7,054 nucleotides of DNA from NCBI GenBank assembly GCA_029212275.1, contig JARGOI010000048.1:1-7054 (forward strand). The letters are read 5' to 3'. How positions within the stretch are numbered: position 1 is the stretch's first letter; each line of letters opens with the position of its first letter. The position numbers and the translations under genes were made by a program. The stretch is from Thalassolituus sp. Its GTDB lineage: Bacteria > Pseudomonadota > Gammaproteobacteria > Pseudomonadales > Oceanobacteraceae. Below are positions 5,813 to 7,054 of this stretch, in pieces. The notes under the pieces are model-generated. The model worked only from the letters and a program-made list of their open reading frames with translations. It was not told the DNA's origin and did not search any database.

Positions 5813-7030
5813 TTAACGATAGGCCAAGCGCATGGCATCACGCACTTCTTCTAACGTTGCCCGCGCTGCATCACGGGCTTTTTCGGTACCATCGGCGATA
5901 ATGCTGTGAATGATGTCCAAATCGTCTTCGTACTGTTTGCCACGCTCGCGAATCGGCGCTTGCTCGGCAATGATGGCATCGGAGACACGCTGCTTACACT
6001 CTAAACATCCCCACGAAGCATTGCGACAGTTTTGCGCCACATTGCTTTGCTCTTCGGCGTTGGAATATATCTGATGAAATTGCCATACCGGACAACGTTC
6101 TGGTTCACCCGGATCTTGCAAACGAATACGTGAAGGATCAGTAGGCATCACGCGAATCTGCTTCTCTACATACCCAGGTTCGGCTCGCAGAGGAATAATG
6201 TTTTGATAGGTATTGGACATTTTACGGCCATCTAGTCCCGGCATACGCGACGCTAAACCCGACAGTACCGCTTGTGGTTCTGGCAGAATGGTGACGCTGT
6301 CTCCCTCCAGATACCCCAATAAGCGTTCTTTATCACCCAAGGTCATTTTGCTTTGCTCGCGCACCAAGGCTTGTGCTGTTTGCAAAGCATCGAGGTCGCC
6401 ATGGGAGTTGTAGGCAAACCGTAATTGATGATAAAGCTTGGAAGCTTTTTTGCCCAGCTTGCGTGCCGCTGCTTCGGCATTCGCTTCAAAATCCAATTCA
6501 CTGCCGTACATATGATTGAAACGGCGCGCAATTTCTCGAGCCAACTCAATGTGCGGTGCTTGATCTGCACCAACAGGCACTAACCCTGCTCGGTAAGCAA
6601 GAACATCGGCACTTTGCAACAAGGGATAGCCCAACATGCCATAAGTGGTGCGTTCGCGGTCGCTGTTATGTTCGGTAAATTCTTTAAACGCCGGTGAGCG
6701 CTCAAGCCAAGAAATCGGCGTGATCATCGACAGTAGTAAATGCAACTCAGCTTGTTCGGGGACACGACTTTGAATAAATAAATTCGCAGATCCCGGGTTT
6801 ACCCCCGCCGCTAGCCAATCAATGACCATATCCCAAGTATGATTATTAATATTCTCGGTATTTTCAAAGCCGGTGGTTAGGGCATGCCAATCAGCAACGA
6901 AGAAAAAACATTCGTATTCGTGCTGCAATTTCACCCAATTTTTTAACACACCGTGATAATGACCAATATGAACTGATCCTGTCGGTCTCATCCCTGAGAC
7001 CACCCGCCTTTGCGAATCCACTGAACTCAA
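5813..7030 (-). CDS. trpS: Tryptophanyl-tRNA synthetase with a four-cysteine, iron-sulfur-like motif
   Basis: A 405-residue class I synthetase that charges tRNA-Trp using ATP. It has SGMRPTGSVHIGHYHG with HIGH at 21-24, the DRERTTYGMLGYPLLQSAD region, GADQAPHIELARE (D156/Q157, substrate pocket), and the KMSKS-loop counterpart KMSNT at 270-274. It is about 70 residues longer than E. coli TrpS (334). The extra C-terminal portion has C313-x21-C335-x6-C342-x2-C345, close to the C-x22-C-x6-C-x2-C pattern that binds [4Fe-4S] near the anticodon-binding domain in Thermotoga TrpRS. The start is a TTG at 7030: an in-frame TAG stands at 7051-7049 with no ATG or GTG between, and GAGGA at 7042-7038 sits seven bases upstream. 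GTG at 7021 is a poorer alternative, and M14 would cut into the conserved SGMRPTG. It is probably first among the visible genes of a trpS-scpA-scpB-rluB run. Cluster binding is inferred. Confidence 0.93.
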   Translation of the reverse strand: MSSVDSQRRVVSGMRPTGSVHIGHYHGVLKNWVKLQHEYECFFFVADWHALTTGFENTENINNHTWDMVIDWLAAGVNPGSANLFIQSRVPEQAELHLLLSMITPISWLERSPAFKEFTEHNSDRERTTYGMLGYPLLQSADVLAYRAGLVPVGADQAPHIELAREIARRFNHMYGSELDFEANAEAAARKLGKKASKLYHQLRFAYNSHGDLDALQTAQALVREQSKMTLGDKERLLGYLEGDSVTILPEPQAVLSGLASRMPGLDGRKMSNTYQNIIPLRAEPGYVEKQIRVMPTDPSRIRLQDPGEPERCPVWQFHQIYSNAEEQSNVAQNCRNASWGCLECKQRVSDAIIAEQAPIRERGKQYEDDLDIIHSIIADGTEKARDAARATLEEVRDAMRLAYR

Positions 7031-7037
7031 ACCGTTT

Positions 7038-7042
7038 TCCTC
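7038..7042 (-). promoter_or_regulatory. Ribosome binding site deciding the TTG start of trpS
   Basis: GAGGA on the minus strand lies seven bases before the TTG at 7030, an ideal distance, and 16 bases before the next candidate, GTG at 7021. This supports TTG as the real start. Stops in all three minus-strand frames (TAG 7051-7049, TAA 7047-7045, TGA 7043-7041) mean any upstream minus-strand gene must end by this point. Confidence 0.65.
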
Positions 7043-7054
7043 ATTTACCTAAAG

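Noticed and set aside
6343..6573. Minus-strand open frame of 76 codons inside trpS in another frame
   Set aside because: trpS is intact and uninterrupted through this stretch, so this is an overlapping shadow and not a sign of frameshift.
1..7054. Search for a defence system, mobile element, CRISPR array, tRNA or riboswitch
   Set aside because: All long coding stretches are recognised housekeeping or signalling genes; I saw no transposase, integrase, spaced identical repeats, tRNA fold or attachment site.

Overview
The window looks like ordinary chromosomal DNA of a gammaproteobacterium, most plausibly from the Pseudomonadales/Oceanospirillales side. The reasons are the mupP-yciK-diguanylate cyclase order, which recalls the Pseudomonas arrangement, the scpA-scpB-rluB cassette, a ScpA with the Pseudomonas-style N-terminal segment, and a base composition near half G+C by eye. 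Taxonomy is inferred from protein flavour and gene order only; no rRNA or other marker is present. There is no tRNA, rRNA, CRISPR array, insertion sequence or prophage gene, and all seven protein genes appear intact.

Left half (plus strand): a HAD phosphatase best called MupP (N-acetylmuramate 6-phosphate phosphatase, peptidoglycan recycling), then a YciK-type short-chain dehydrogenase, then a soluble diguanylate cyclase with a GAF-like N-terminal region, an intact GGEEF active site, an RxxD inhibitory site and an unusual C-terminal tail of five hexapeptide repeats. The 187-base gap before yciK carries five copies of the hexamer TTGCCG/CGGCAA. The 191-base gap before the cyclase gene holds a hairpin without a U-tract and a short inverted repeat close to the ribosome binding site.

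Right half (minus strand): trpS, scpA, scpB and rluB run leftward in that order. They encode tryptophanyl-tRNA synthetase, the kleisin and winged-helix partners of the Smc chromosome condensation complex, and a 23S rRNA pseudouridine synthase. scpA/scpB overlap by 4 bases and scpB/rluB by 8, so these three are probably translationally coupled; trpS is 85 bases upstream of scpA and may be co-transcribed. The two halves converge on a strong bidirectional terminator-like hairpin at 2983-3007.

No convincing undescribed multi-gene system is present. The points most worth a second look are in trpS and the cyclase gene: the synthetase has a four-cysteine motif resembling the iron-sulfur site of Thermotoga TrpRS, its KMSKS loop reads KMSNT, and it starts at TTG; the cyclase has the repeat tail, followed just after its stop codon by a separate 16-base tandem duplication.
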